11,134 nt of DNA, from the NCBI GenBank assembly GCA_029266015.1, contig JAJUFK010000061.1, positions 1 through 11,134 on the forward strand, written 5' to 3'. The notes under the pieces are model-generated. The model made no database searches, had not been told where the DNA came from, and saw only the letters and a program-made list of their open reading frames with translations. Positions 1 through 6,415 of this stretch are shown piece by piece. Numbering within the stretch: position 1 is the stretch's first letter; every line of letters begins with the position of its first letter. The stretch is from Bacteroidota bacterium (GTDB lineage: Bacteria > Bacteroidota > Bacteroidia > Bacteroidales > UBA1715). The position numbers and the translations under genes are program-made.

Positions 1-24
1 ACAGAGTTGGTAATTACTAAATTT

Positions 25-59
25 TAATTGCGTAAATGTATGCAATTATATTTTTTTTT
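25..59 (+). terminator. Intrinsic terminator of an upstream plus-strand gene
   Basis: A 10-bp stem (25-34 with 39-48, one G-U pair) closes a 4-nt loop (35-38). After T49 and A50 it is followed by nine T residues (51-59). This is a classical Rho-independent terminator for a plus-strand transcript. It implies that a gene off the left edge ends within or just before positions 1-27. Stops occur in all three forward frames (11-13, 18-20 and 25-27), so the frame of that gene cannot be decided. Confidence 0.72.
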
Positions 60-201
60 ACACGTAATTGTTATTTTTTAAAATATAATATGTATTATTG
101 CATTGGATTTCGGTGAAACAATAGATATGTGCCGATAAAAATCTAAAAATCCCAAAAAAATATCAAATAATTATTCAATTTGTAATTCACATACTTTTTT
201 T
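60..201 (+). promoter_or_regulatory. rho leader with a weak candidate promoter
   Basis: This AT-rich spacer lies between the upstream terminator and the rho start. The best match to the Bacteroidota promoter (TTG, about 19-23 nt, TAnnTTTG) is TTG at 68-70 and TATTATTG at 93-100. The gap is 22 nt and the -7 box has one mismatch. If used, the leader would be about 95 nt. A second one-mismatch box (TCAATTTG, 175-182) is close to the start codon but has no TTG partner. No Shine-Dalgarno sequence precedes the ATG, which is usual for the phylum. I see no convincing riboswitch or attenuator fold. Confidence 0.25.
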
Positions 202-1845
202 ATGTATCAAGCAAACGATTTAAAAAAAATGCTTGTTTCTGATTTAAAAGAAATAGCAACACAATTAGGAGTGCAAAATCCCGGCTCTTTAAAAAAAGAA
301 GATTTAATCATACGTATTTTAGAAGAACAAGGAAGTATTCCTCGTAATTTGCCTATAGAAGAAGATAATGAAGTAAAACAAGGTGAATTACCTTTTGAGT
401 CATCGCACCCGGAAGAAGAAGGAGAGAAGCGTCAACGTAAACGTACTCGTACAATAGTACAGGTAAGTAAACCCGAAAAAGTTCAACCACGTTCAAATAC
501 TGTTGAAATAAAAGAAGAAGTTGTTGCTTCAATTTCATCAGAAGAAGATACAATAATTGCAGCTGCGCCAATTTTGACAGAACCTGAAACGCATACAGAA
601 ATTATTGAGAATCAAGAACCAATAGCTCTAAATGAAGAAAAACAACAAAATCATAAACAGCATCATCAAAATCAGCAAAACAATCAACAACAACGACAAG
701 AAAAACAGGAAAAAGTTACTGAATTTGACGGAATAGTTATTGGTTCTGGGGTACTTGATATGATGCAAGAAGGCTATGGATTTTTACGTTCGGGCGATTA
801 TAATTATTTAAATTCACCCGATGATATTTATGTGTCACAATCACAAATTAAATTATTTGGACTTAAAACTGGTGATACAATAGAAGGAGCTATACGCCCT
901 CCCAAAGAAGGAGAAAAATATTTTCCACTCATAAAAGTGGAACGTATAAATGGCAGAACCCCTGATGAAGTTCGCGATAGAGTTCATTTTGACCATTTAA
1001 CACCATTATTTCCGGAAGAAAAATTTAACCTTACCGGAAATGGACACAATGATTTATCAACGCGTATAATTGATTTGTTTACACCAATTGGTAAAGGACA
1101 ACGAGGTTTAATTGTAGCACAGCCTAAAACGGGAAAAACTACATTGCTTAAAAATGTTGCAAATGCTATTGCCGATAATCATCCTGAAGTATATTTGTTA
1201 ATATTACTTATTGATGAACGACCAGAAGAGGTAACAGATATGAAACGAAGTGTTCGTGCCGAGGTTATTGCTTCAACTTTTGATGAGCCTTCTGATAGAC
1301 ATGTAAAAGTTGCTAATATTGTATTAGAAAAAGCTAAACGTTTGGTAGAATGCGGACATGATGTTTGCATATTGTTAGATTCAATTACACGTTTGGCTCG
1401 AGCTTTCAATATGGCTCAACCTGCATCGGGAAAAATATTATCAGGCGGGGTTGACGCAAATGCATTGCATAAACCTAAGCGTTTCTTTGGAGCTGCACGT
1501 AATATAGAAAATGGAGGTTCATTAACAATTATTGCAACAGCACTTACTGAAACCGGGTCAAAAATGGATGATGTAATTTTTGAAGAGTTTAAAGGTACCG
1601 GAAATATGGAATTACAACTCGACAGACGTATAGCAAACAAACGTATTTATCCTGCTGTTGATGTAAACCTGTCAAGTACTCGAAGAGATGACTTATTGAT
1701 AGATAAAAACAGATTGAGTAAAAATTGGGTTTTACGCAATTTCTTATCAGATATGAATCCTGTAGAGGCTATGGAATTTTTAAGTAAAAAAATGCCTCTA
1801 ACACGTGATAATGATGAATTTTTAATGTCGATGGGTAGTTTATAG
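202..1845 (+). CDS. rho: Transcription termination factor Rho with a disordered Q/N-rich N-terminal insert
   Basis: Rho is a hexameric RNA-dependent ATPase that ends transcription by translocating along nascent RNA. At 547 aa it is longer than E. coli Rho (419 aa). The extra length lies between the N-terminal helical Rho-N domain (about residues 1-43) and the cold-shock-like RNA-binding domain (about 177-250). That insert (about 45-172) has an acidic patch (71-76), a basic patch (76-83), and a Q/N-rich run at 148-169, where 15 of 22 residues are Q or N. The ATPase core is intact: Walker A AQPKTGKT (306-313), the DERPEEVT segment (338-345), Walker B VCILLDS (388-394), the Q-loop region SGGVDANALHKPKRFFG (414-430), the R-loop region around 451-466, and DRRIANKR (474-481) in the arginine-finger region. 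The start at 202 gives a complete Rho-N domain. It is transcribed alone and convergent with tsaE. Confidence 0.97.
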   Translation: MYQANDLKKMLVSDLKEIATQLGVQNPGSLKKEDLIIRILEEQGSIPRNLPIEEDNEVKQGELPFESSHPEEEGEKRQRKRTRTIVQVSKPEKVQPRSNTVEIKEEVVASISSEEDTIIAAAPILTEPETHTEIIENQEPIALNEEKQQNHKQHHQNQQNNQQQRQEKQEKVTEFDGIVIGSGVLDMMQEGYGFLRSGDYNYLNSPDDIYVSQSQIKLFGLKTGDTIEGAIRPPKEGEKYFPLIKVERINGRTPDEVRDRVHFDHLTPLFPEEKFNLTGNGHNDLSTRIIDLFTPIGKGQRGLIVAQPKTGKTTLLKNVANAIADNHPEVYLLILLIDERPEEVTDMKRSVRAEVIASTFDEPSDRHVKVANIVLEKAKRLVECGHDVCILLDSITRLARAFNMAQPASGKILSGGVDANALHKPKRFFGAARNIENGGSLTIIATALTETGSKMDDVIFEEFKGTGNMELQLDRRIANKRIYPAVDVNLSSTRRDDLLIDKNRLSKNWVLRNFLSDMNPVEAMEFLSKKMPLTRDNDEFLMSMGSL

Positions 1846-1864
1846 GATACAATTCTATAAACTA

Positions 1865-1886
1865 TATTATACAAAGTTGTATAATA
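1865..1886. terminator. AT-rich palindrome between convergent rho and tsaE
   Basis: This is a perfect inverted repeat (TATTATACAA at 1865-1874 and TTGTATAATA at 1877-1886) in the 52-bp gap between rho and tsaE. Folded with a 4-nt loop it gives a stem of about 9 bp. It could act in both directions on the two converging transcripts. The stem is nearly all A-U, and neither side has a clean T tract, so it would be a weak terminator at best. Confidence 0.4.
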
Positions 1887-1897
1887 GACATAAAATA

Positions 1898-2320
1898 CTA
1901 TTGAAACATTCTCGTTTCTATAATTCGAGAACCATCTGTATCTTCTTGTATTGAAACAGTAATCGCATGTGATGGTATTATGGAAGATATTATTTCCGGC
2001 CATTCAATAAAGCATATATTGCCACTATATAAATAATCTTCTATACCAATATTATGAGCATCATGTAATGATGATAGTCTATATAAATCAAAATGATACA
2101 AAATGCCTTTTTGTGTTGATTTATATTCGTTTATTATTGCAAACGTTGGACTTGCAACAACGTCAATAACTCCTAATTGTAAACACAGTGCTTTAATAAA
2201 TGTAGTTTTACCTACCCCCATACCTGCATTGAATAAATAAATTGTAGTTCCTTTAGTTGCTTCTAAAAATTGTTGTGCAATGCCAGGCAATTCTTCTAAT
2301 GAATGACAAATAAATTTCAT
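1898..2320 (-). CDS. tsaE: TsaE, ATPase of the tRNA t6A37 synthesis complex
   Basis: TsaE (YjeE family) is a small P-loop ATPase. With TsaB and TsaD it is needed for threonylcarbamoylation of A37 in tRNAs that read ANN codons; it acts in the cytoplasm. The 140-aa length is typical. Visible motifs are the Walker A segment AGMGVGKT (32-39), SPTF (57-60), the family motif HFDLYRL (76-82) and the C-terminal EWPE (106-109). The ATG at 2320 gives the usual short strand before the P-loop. It is the last gene of a leftward cluster, 77 nt after the RapZ-C gene stop, so it may use read-through or its own promoter. Upstream of its ATG is a 5-codon ORF (ATG at 2354, TGA ending at 2337). It converges on rho. 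Confidence 0.93.
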   Translation of the reverse strand: MKFICHSLEELPGIAQQFLEATKGTTIYLFNAGMGVGKTTFIKALCLQLGVIDVVASPTFAIINEYKSTQKGILYHFDLYRLSSLHDAHNIGIEDYLYSGNICFIEWPEIISSIIPSHAITVSIQEDTDGSRIIETRMFQ

Positions 2321-2336
2321 GTTTTTATCGCAAATT

Positions 2337-2397
2337 TCAGAAAAAAATAGTCATGAAATGAAATCTACCTATTCAAATACACTGTGTTTTTTTCTGA
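2337..2397 (-). repeat. Long-loop inverted repeat in the rapZ-C/tsaE spacer
   Basis: TCAGAAAAAAA at 2337-2347 is an exact 11-bp inverted match to TTTTTTTCTGA at 2387-2397, with 39 nt between them. In the leftward transcript the arms could pair just before tsaE. Most of each arm is A7/T7, so chance is a real explanation. The loop contains a one-mismatch -7 box on the minus strand (TGTATTTG, 2381-2374), which could give tsaE its own promoter; no TTG partner is visible. Confidence 0.3.
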
Positions 2398-2398
2398 T

Positions 2399-2815
2399 TT
2401 ATACTATTTTTTGTATGTTTTGTTCTCTATGATTTACTTGTATTTCTACACATGGATACTGTTTATGTAAATATAAAGACAAGGTTTCTGCAAAATATAC
2501 AGAACGGTGTTGCCCTCCGGTACACCCAAAATTAACCATAAGGTGAGTAAATTCACGTTCTATATATCGTTCTACAGCAATGCTTACAATTGAATGTATA
2601 TGAGAGCTAAATATAATTGTAGTTTCATTTTTTTCTAAAAACTCTTTCACTTCTATATCCATGCCTGTAAGTTGTTTGTACTCTTCATATATTCCGGGAT
2701 TTGGAATACATCTGCAGTCAAAAATAAATCCACCTCCGTTTCCGCTATGGTCTTCGGGAATTCCTTTTTTATAGGAAAAACTTGAAATACTAACTTTAAG
2801 GCATGTTTCTTTCAT
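2399..2815 (-). CDS. Stand-alone RapZ C-terminal-domain protein
   Basis: This 138-aa protein matches only the C-terminal half of RapZ (YvcJ family). It has SFSYKKGIP (12-20), GNGGGFIFDCR (25-35), GCTGGQHRSVYFAE (97-110) and HREQ (129-132). In E. coli RapZ this domain binds the sRNA GlmZ and responds to glucosamine-6-phosphate; RapZ also carries an N-terminal P-loop domain that is absent here. The start at 2815 lies one base after the stop of the kinase gene (TAA-C-ATG), which suggests translational coupling. From memory, in many Bacteroidota this domain is fused to the C-terminus of such a kinase. Here the two are in different frames, and the RapZ frame has a TAA 10 nt upstream of its ATG. 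The RNA or ligand bound is unknown. Family assignment is firm; function is inferred. Confidence 0.85.
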   Translation of the reverse strand: MKETCLKVSISSFSYKKGIPEDHSGNGGGFIFDCRCIPNPGIYEEYKQLTGMDIEVKEFLEKNETTIIFSSHIHSIVSIAVERYIEREFTHLMVNFGCTGGQHRSVYFAETLSLYLHKQYPCVEIQVNHREQNIQKIV

Positions 2816-2816
2816 G

Positions 2817-3821
2817 TTATATAGTTAAAATAGGTAAATTTTTGATAATTGATTGTAAATAAGGTATATGTAGTATTTGTGCAATCTTCTCGCATTCGCA
2901 TTGTGCATTATATACAGCTTGAGGAATACTTTCAATAAAATGTTGTTTTTTTTGAATGATACCACGGTATCCATAAGCTCCCAATGTTTGAAGAATTCTT
3001 ATAAAAACAAATCCTCTGAATAACTCTTTAAATTGGGGTATATTGATGTTTGTATATTGTGAAACGTATTGAATATAATAATCTAATAATATGTTTTTTT
3101 GTTCTTCAGAAAATTGAGCTTTTGCTTGATACAGTAATGAAACTATGTCGTAATGTAAAGGACCTTTCATACCTCCTTGAAAATCAATATACCATAGTGA
3201 ATTATTGTGTACCATTATATTTCTTGATTGAAAATCGCGATACATAAAATAGGAGCGAGGAGCTTGTAACAAAAAGGAAATAAGTGTAGAAAAGTCCTTT
3301 TCTAACTTTTGTTCATTTATTTCTAAAGAAGTTAGTTTGCAATAGTAATATTTAAAATAAGCTAAATCCCATTGCATATATACAGCATCAAACTCAGGTC
3401 GAGCATAGCATTGTGTAAAATCAATATTATGAATACCAACACACTGAAACTTAGTTAAATCTTCAATAGCTTTTGTATATAAAGGCATCCATTGTTCTTC
3501 GCTATGATGTAATTTATAGGTTAATAAATCTGTAGAACCTAAATCTTCAAGTATATACATAGTAAAATCGGGTGTACTTCCATAAATATTTGGCACATGT
3601 AGATGTAATTTTTTAAAGTGATTACAAAGATATATGAAAGAAGAATTTTCATCAGGATTGTTGCCATTGCATACAATATACGAATGATTTTGTGTGAATA
3701 CACGGTAATATTGTCTATTGGAACCTGCCCCCGGTAATACTTCAACTGATGTTACAATTTGTTGTACATTGTCTTTGATAAGTGATTGTATAGAGGAATA
3801 TATAGATTGTTCTATTTGCAT
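2817..3821 (-). CDS. AmgK/aminoglycoside-phosphotransferase-like sugar kinase
   Basis: A 334-aa protein with the choline/aminoglycoside kinase fold. The N-lobe has GAGSNRQYYRV (31-41) as its nucleotide loop, and ILEDLG (90-95) resembles the hinge. The catalytic loop is YRDFQSRNIM (194-203), with D196 as likely base and N201 for metal. The metal-binding aspartate is D213 in YIDFQGG. Y194 replaces the usual His of the HxD motif. The closest characterised relatives I recall are AmgK-type N-acetylmuramate/N-acetylglucosamine anomeric kinases of peptidoglycan recycling. The adjoining RapZ-C gene supports an amino-sugar role more than antibiotic resistance, but the substrate is inferred. It is the first gene of the leftward kinase-RapZ-C-tsaE cluster, with a perfect -7 element 20 nt before its ATG. 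No MurU-like nucleotidyltransferase is in the window. Confidence 0.8.
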   Translation of the reverse strand: MQIEQSIYSSIQSLIKDNVQQIVTSVEVLPGAGSNRQYYRVFTQNHSYIVCNGNNPDENSSFIYLCNHFKKLHLHVPNIYGSTPDFTMYILEDLGSTDLLTYKLHHSEEQWMPLYTKAIEDLTKFQCVGIHNIDFTQCYARPEFDAVYMQWDLAYFKYYYCKLTSLEINEQKLEKDFSTLISFLLQAPRSYFMYRDFQSRNIMVHNNSLWYIDFQGGMKGPLHYDIVSLLYQAKAQFSEEQKNILLDYYIQYVSQYTNINIPQFKELFRGFVFIRILQTLGAYGYRGIIQKKQHFIESIPQAVYNAQCECEKIAQILHIPYLQSIIKNLPILTI

Positions 3822-3840
3822 GAATACATAATATTATATG

Positions 3841-3848
3841 CAAATATA
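3841..3848 (-). promoter_or_regulatory. -7 promoter element of the kinase/RapZ-C/tsaE cluster
   Basis: Read on the minus strand this is TATATTTG followed by C, a perfect match to the Bacteroidota -7 consensus TAnnTTTG. It ends 19 nt before the kinase ATG, so the leader would be only about a dozen nucleotides. No TTG lies at the expected upstream spacing, so the -33 half is missing or degenerate. The box overlaps an imperfect palindrome centred on ATACGTAT (3846-3853). Confidence 0.5.
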
Positions 3849-4045
3849 CGTATTTTGTAATAATTATAATAGGTGCAGCCTAAAAATAACATACAGTATA
3901 ATATAAGAGATAAAATAGTATAGTATGAATAAAAAAAGTAGATAAAAATATTGTAAAGTCCGCATCATTTTATAATTTAGCAGCGATATTTTGTGTGAAT
4001 GGTTCTCGCAAAAGAATATAGGTTAAATTAATTATTATAAAAAAC
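3849..4045 (+). promoter_or_regulatory. Divergent spacer with a candidate fba promoter
   Basis: The remainder of the 224-bp spacer between the leftward kinase and rightward fba has no ORF or RNA gene that I can support. The best fba promoter is TTG at 3951-3953 and TAATTTAG at 3973-3980. The spacing of 19 nt is ideal, and the -7 box has one mismatch. It would give a leader of about 60 nt. The sequence before the fba ATG is A-rich, without a Shine-Dalgarno. Confidence 0.3.
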
Positions 4046-5044
4046 ATGGCAGTAAGTTATAAAGAATTAGGCTTGGTAAACACTAAAGAAATGTTTGCAA
4101 AAGCTGTAGCTGGCGGGTATGCTATTCCTGCGTTCAATTTCAATAATTTGGAACAATTACAAGCAATTGTATCAGCTTGTGCTGAACAAAAATCTCCTGT
4201 TATTTTACAAGTTTCAAGTGGAGCACGTAAATATGCAAATCAAACATTATTACGTTTCTTAGCTCAAGGAGCAGTTGAGTATGCAAAAGAATTAGGATGG
4301 GAAAAACCTCAAATTGCTTTACACTTAGACCACGGAGATACTTTTGAATTATGTAAAAGCTGTATAGATATGGGATTTTCTTCAGTTATGATAGATGGTT
4401 CTCATCATTCATTCGAAGAAAATATAGCATTAACTAAAAAAGTAGTAGAATATGCACATGCTCATGGTGTAACTGTAGAAGGTGAACTTGGCGTTTTAGC
4501 CGGAGTAGAAGATGATGTTGTTGCTGAACACTCTACATATACACAACCTGCTGAAGTAGTAGAATTTGTTCAACGTACCGGTGTTGATTCTTTAGCTATA
4601 TCAATAGGCACATCACATGGTGCTAACAAATTTACACCAAAACAATGTACTCGTAATGCAGAAGGGTTATTAGTTCCTCCTCCGTTACGTTTTGATATAT
4701 TAGAAGAAATTGAAAAACAAATACCAGGATTTCCTATAGTATTACATGGTGCATCTTCTGTTCCTCAAGAATATGTTGCTACAATTAATTCAAACGGAGG
4801 TGCATTAAAAGATACTATTGGTATACCGGAAGATCAACTTCGTAGAGCAGCTGCATCTGCTGTGTGCAAAATCAATATTGATTCAGATGGTCGTTTAGCT
4901 ATGACTGCTGCTGTTCGTAAATTTTTCAACGAAAACCCTGATAAATTTGACCCACGTCAATATTTAGGTCCTGCTCGTGAGGAATTAAAAAAATTATATA
5001 CTCATAAAATTCAAAATGTATTAGGTTCTGCAGGTAAAGCATAA
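4046..5044 (+). CDS. fba: Class II fructose-1,6-bisphosphate aldolase
   Basis: This enzyme performs reversible cleavage of fructose-1,6-bisphosphate to DHAP and glyceraldehyde-3-phosphate in glycolysis and gluconeogenesis. It is zinc-dependent and cytosolic. The 332-aa protein shows the class II signature HLDHGD (93-98), with D95 the likely catalytic acid and H96 a zinc ligand. Also visible are the EGELG motif (146-150), H191 in IGTSHG and H234 in VLHGASS as further zinc ligands, and the phosphate-binding NID segment (277-279). The C-terminal extension with GPAREELKKLY is typical of the longer class II form. N-terminal NFNN (31-34) fits the family start, supporting ATG 4046. It is monocistronic, with a strong terminator directly after it. 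Tagatose-bisphosphate aldolase belongs to the same superfamily, but the overall sequence fits Fba. Confidence 0.95.
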   Translation: MAVSYKELGLVNTKEMFAKAVAGGYAIPAFNFNNLEQLQAIVSACAEQKSPVILQVSSGARKYANQTLLRFLAQGAVEYAKELGWEKPQIALHLDHGDTFELCKSCIDMGFSSVMIDGSHHSFEENIALTKKVVEYAHAHGVTVEGELGVLAGVEDDVVAEHSTYTQPAEVVEFVQRTGVDSLAISIGTSHGANKFTPKQCTRNAEGLLVPPPLRFDILEEIEKQIPGFPIVLHGASSVPQEYVATINSNGGALKDTIGIPEDQLRRAAASAVCKINIDSDGRLAMTAAVRKFFNENPDKFDPRQYLGPAREELKKLYTHKIQNVLGSAGKA

Positions 5045-5065
5045 TCTAATAAGAATATGATATGT

Positions 5066-5098
5066 AAAAGGTCGCTGTAATTCATGGCGACCTTTTTT
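5066..5098 (+). terminator. Strong intrinsic terminator of fba
   Basis: A perfect 10-bp stem (AAAAGGTCGC at 5066-5075 and GCGACCTTTT at 5087-5096) has an 11-nt loop and runs into a T-rich tail (5093-5107, interrupted by two A). It is GC-rich at its core, unlike the surrounding DNA. It ends 22 nt after the fba stop begins the spacer and 14 nt before the rimO ATG, so it separates the two genes transcriptionally unless it is leaky. Confidence 0.88.
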
Positions 5099-5112
5099 AT
5101 TTTATTTGTAAT

Positions 5113-6399
5113 ATGGCAAAAACAGTTAATATTATAACACTTGGGTGTTCTAAAAATACAGTTGACAGTGAACGACTTGCAAGACAACTTGGCGCTGTTG
5201 GATATGAAATTTCCTTTGATTCTAATATCTTTTCTGATATTGTTATTATTAATACCTGTGGATTTATACACGATGCTAAAGAGGAATCAATTGAAATGAT
5301 TTTGCAGGCAATTCACGCTAAAGAAGCAGGTGAGATAGAAAGTGTATATGTTATTGGTTGCCTATCTGAACGTTATACAAATGATTTACGAACAGAGATT
5401 CCCGAAGTTGATTCATATTTTGGAGCCCGTGGTTTTATAGATATTATTCAAGAACTACATGCACAAGCAAATAAAAATATTTTGCACGAGCGTATTGTTT
5501 CTACTCCTAAGCATTTTTCATATCTTAAAATTGCTGAAGGATGTAATAGGAGTTGTGCTTTTTGTGCTATTCCTGCTATAAGAGGTGCTCATATATCTGA
5601 ACCAATTGAACAATTATTTAACGAAGCTTTATATTTACAATCAGTTGGCGTAAAAGAATTATCTATTATTTCACAAGATTTGTCATATTACGGATATGAT
5701 TTATATAAAAAAAATGCATTGTATGATTTGTTAGAAAAATTAATTTCTATTCAAGGTATTGAATGGTTTCGTTTGCATTATCTGTATCCAAATAATTTTC
5801 CTTTAAATATATTGCAATTAATGAAACATTCCTCAAAAATTTGTAATTATATTGACATTCCGTTTCAACATATTTCTGATACCGTACTATCATATATGAA
5901 ACGGGGATTTACAGAAAAAGAAACGTGGAAATTAATTGAGAATATAAGAAAAATAATTCCTGATATTGCTATTCGCACTACACTTATTGTTGGTCATCCG
6001 GGTGAAACAGATATGGAATTCAATAAATTACATGATTTTGTACGGCAAGTTGGATTTGATAGGTTAGGCGTGTTTACTTATTCTCATGAAGAGGGTACGT
6101 ATGCAGGAGACAATTATAAAGATGAAATTCCGGAAAAGATAAAACAAGAACGATTAGATATACTTATGAATACTCAACAAGATATATCTTTGAAAAAAAA
6201 TATGAGTATGGTAGGTACCATTCAACAAGTGATAATTGATAGAAAAGAACAAAACTCATATATTGGTAGAACTCAATTTGATGCATATGAAGTTGACAAT
6301 GAAGTAATAATTACAACAGAAAAACTATTAGAAATTGGTAACTTTTATAATGTTACAATAACCGATGCCGATGTATATGATGTTTTTGCTACTGTATAA
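5113..6399 (+). CDS. rimO: RimO, ribosomal protein S12 methylthiotransferase
   Basis: RimO is a radical-SAM enzyme with two iron-sulfur clusters that adds a methylthio group to a conserved aspartate of ribosomal protein uS12. The N-terminal UPF0004 domain has cysteines C12 (in GCSKNTVDSE, diagnostic for RimO over MiaB), C49 and C83. The radical-SAM cluster motif is C144-x3-C148-x2-C151 (EGCNRSCAFC). A TRAM domain fills about residues 363-428. The 428-aa length is normal. After the radical-SAM motif, the segment RGAHISEP has Glu where I recall RimO and MiaB usually having Arg (SRP). Its ATG is 14 nt after the fba terminator and no convincing promoter lies between, so its transcription is unexplained. 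It converges on sglT. Confidence 0.94.
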   Translation: MAKTVNIITLGCSKNTVDSERLARQLGAVGYEISFDSNIFSDIVIINTCGFIHDAKEESIEMILQAIHAKEAGEIESVYVIGCLSERYTNDLRTEIPEVDSYFGARGFIDIIQELHAQANKNILHERIVSTPKHFSYLKIAEGCNRSCAFCAIPAIRGAHISEPIEQLFNEALYLQSVGVKELSIISQDLSYYGYDLYKKNALYDLLEKLISIQGIEWFRLHYLYPNNFPLNILQLMKHSSKICNYIDIPFQHISDTVLSYMKRGFTEKETWKLIENIRKIIPDIAIRTTLIVGHPGETDMEFNKLHDFVRQVGFDRLGVFTYSHEEGTYAGDNYKDEIPEKIKQERLDILMNTQQDISLKKNMSMVGTIQQVIIDRKEQNSYIGRTQFDAYEVDNEVIITTEKLLEIGNFYNVTITDADVYDVFATV

Positions 6400-6415
6400 C
6401 TTGAATATCTTATTA

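Noticed and set aside
1647..2003. Antisense and shadow reading frames inside rho, the kinase, fba and sglT
   Set aside because: They lie opposite or within genes with clear family motifs, their translations show no recognisable domain, and they lack plausible promoters.
2810..2830. Programmed ribosomal frameshift joining the kinase and RapZ-C
   Set aside because: A TAA in the RapZ frame at 2827-2825 leaves only a few bases in which a +1 shift could occur, and no slippery sequence is evident. Stop-start coupling is simpler.
2817..3821. An aminoglycoside resistance gene
   Set aside because: The fold is shared, but adjacency to RapZ-C and tsaE and the YRDFQSRN loop fit a housekeeping amino-sugar kinase. 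There is no mobile element or transfer signature nearby.
4942..4949. TAAATTTG, a perfect -7 match that might drive rimO
   Set aside because: It encodes part of the conserved C-terminal region of fba, has no TTG at the right distance, and lies upstream of the strong fba terminator.
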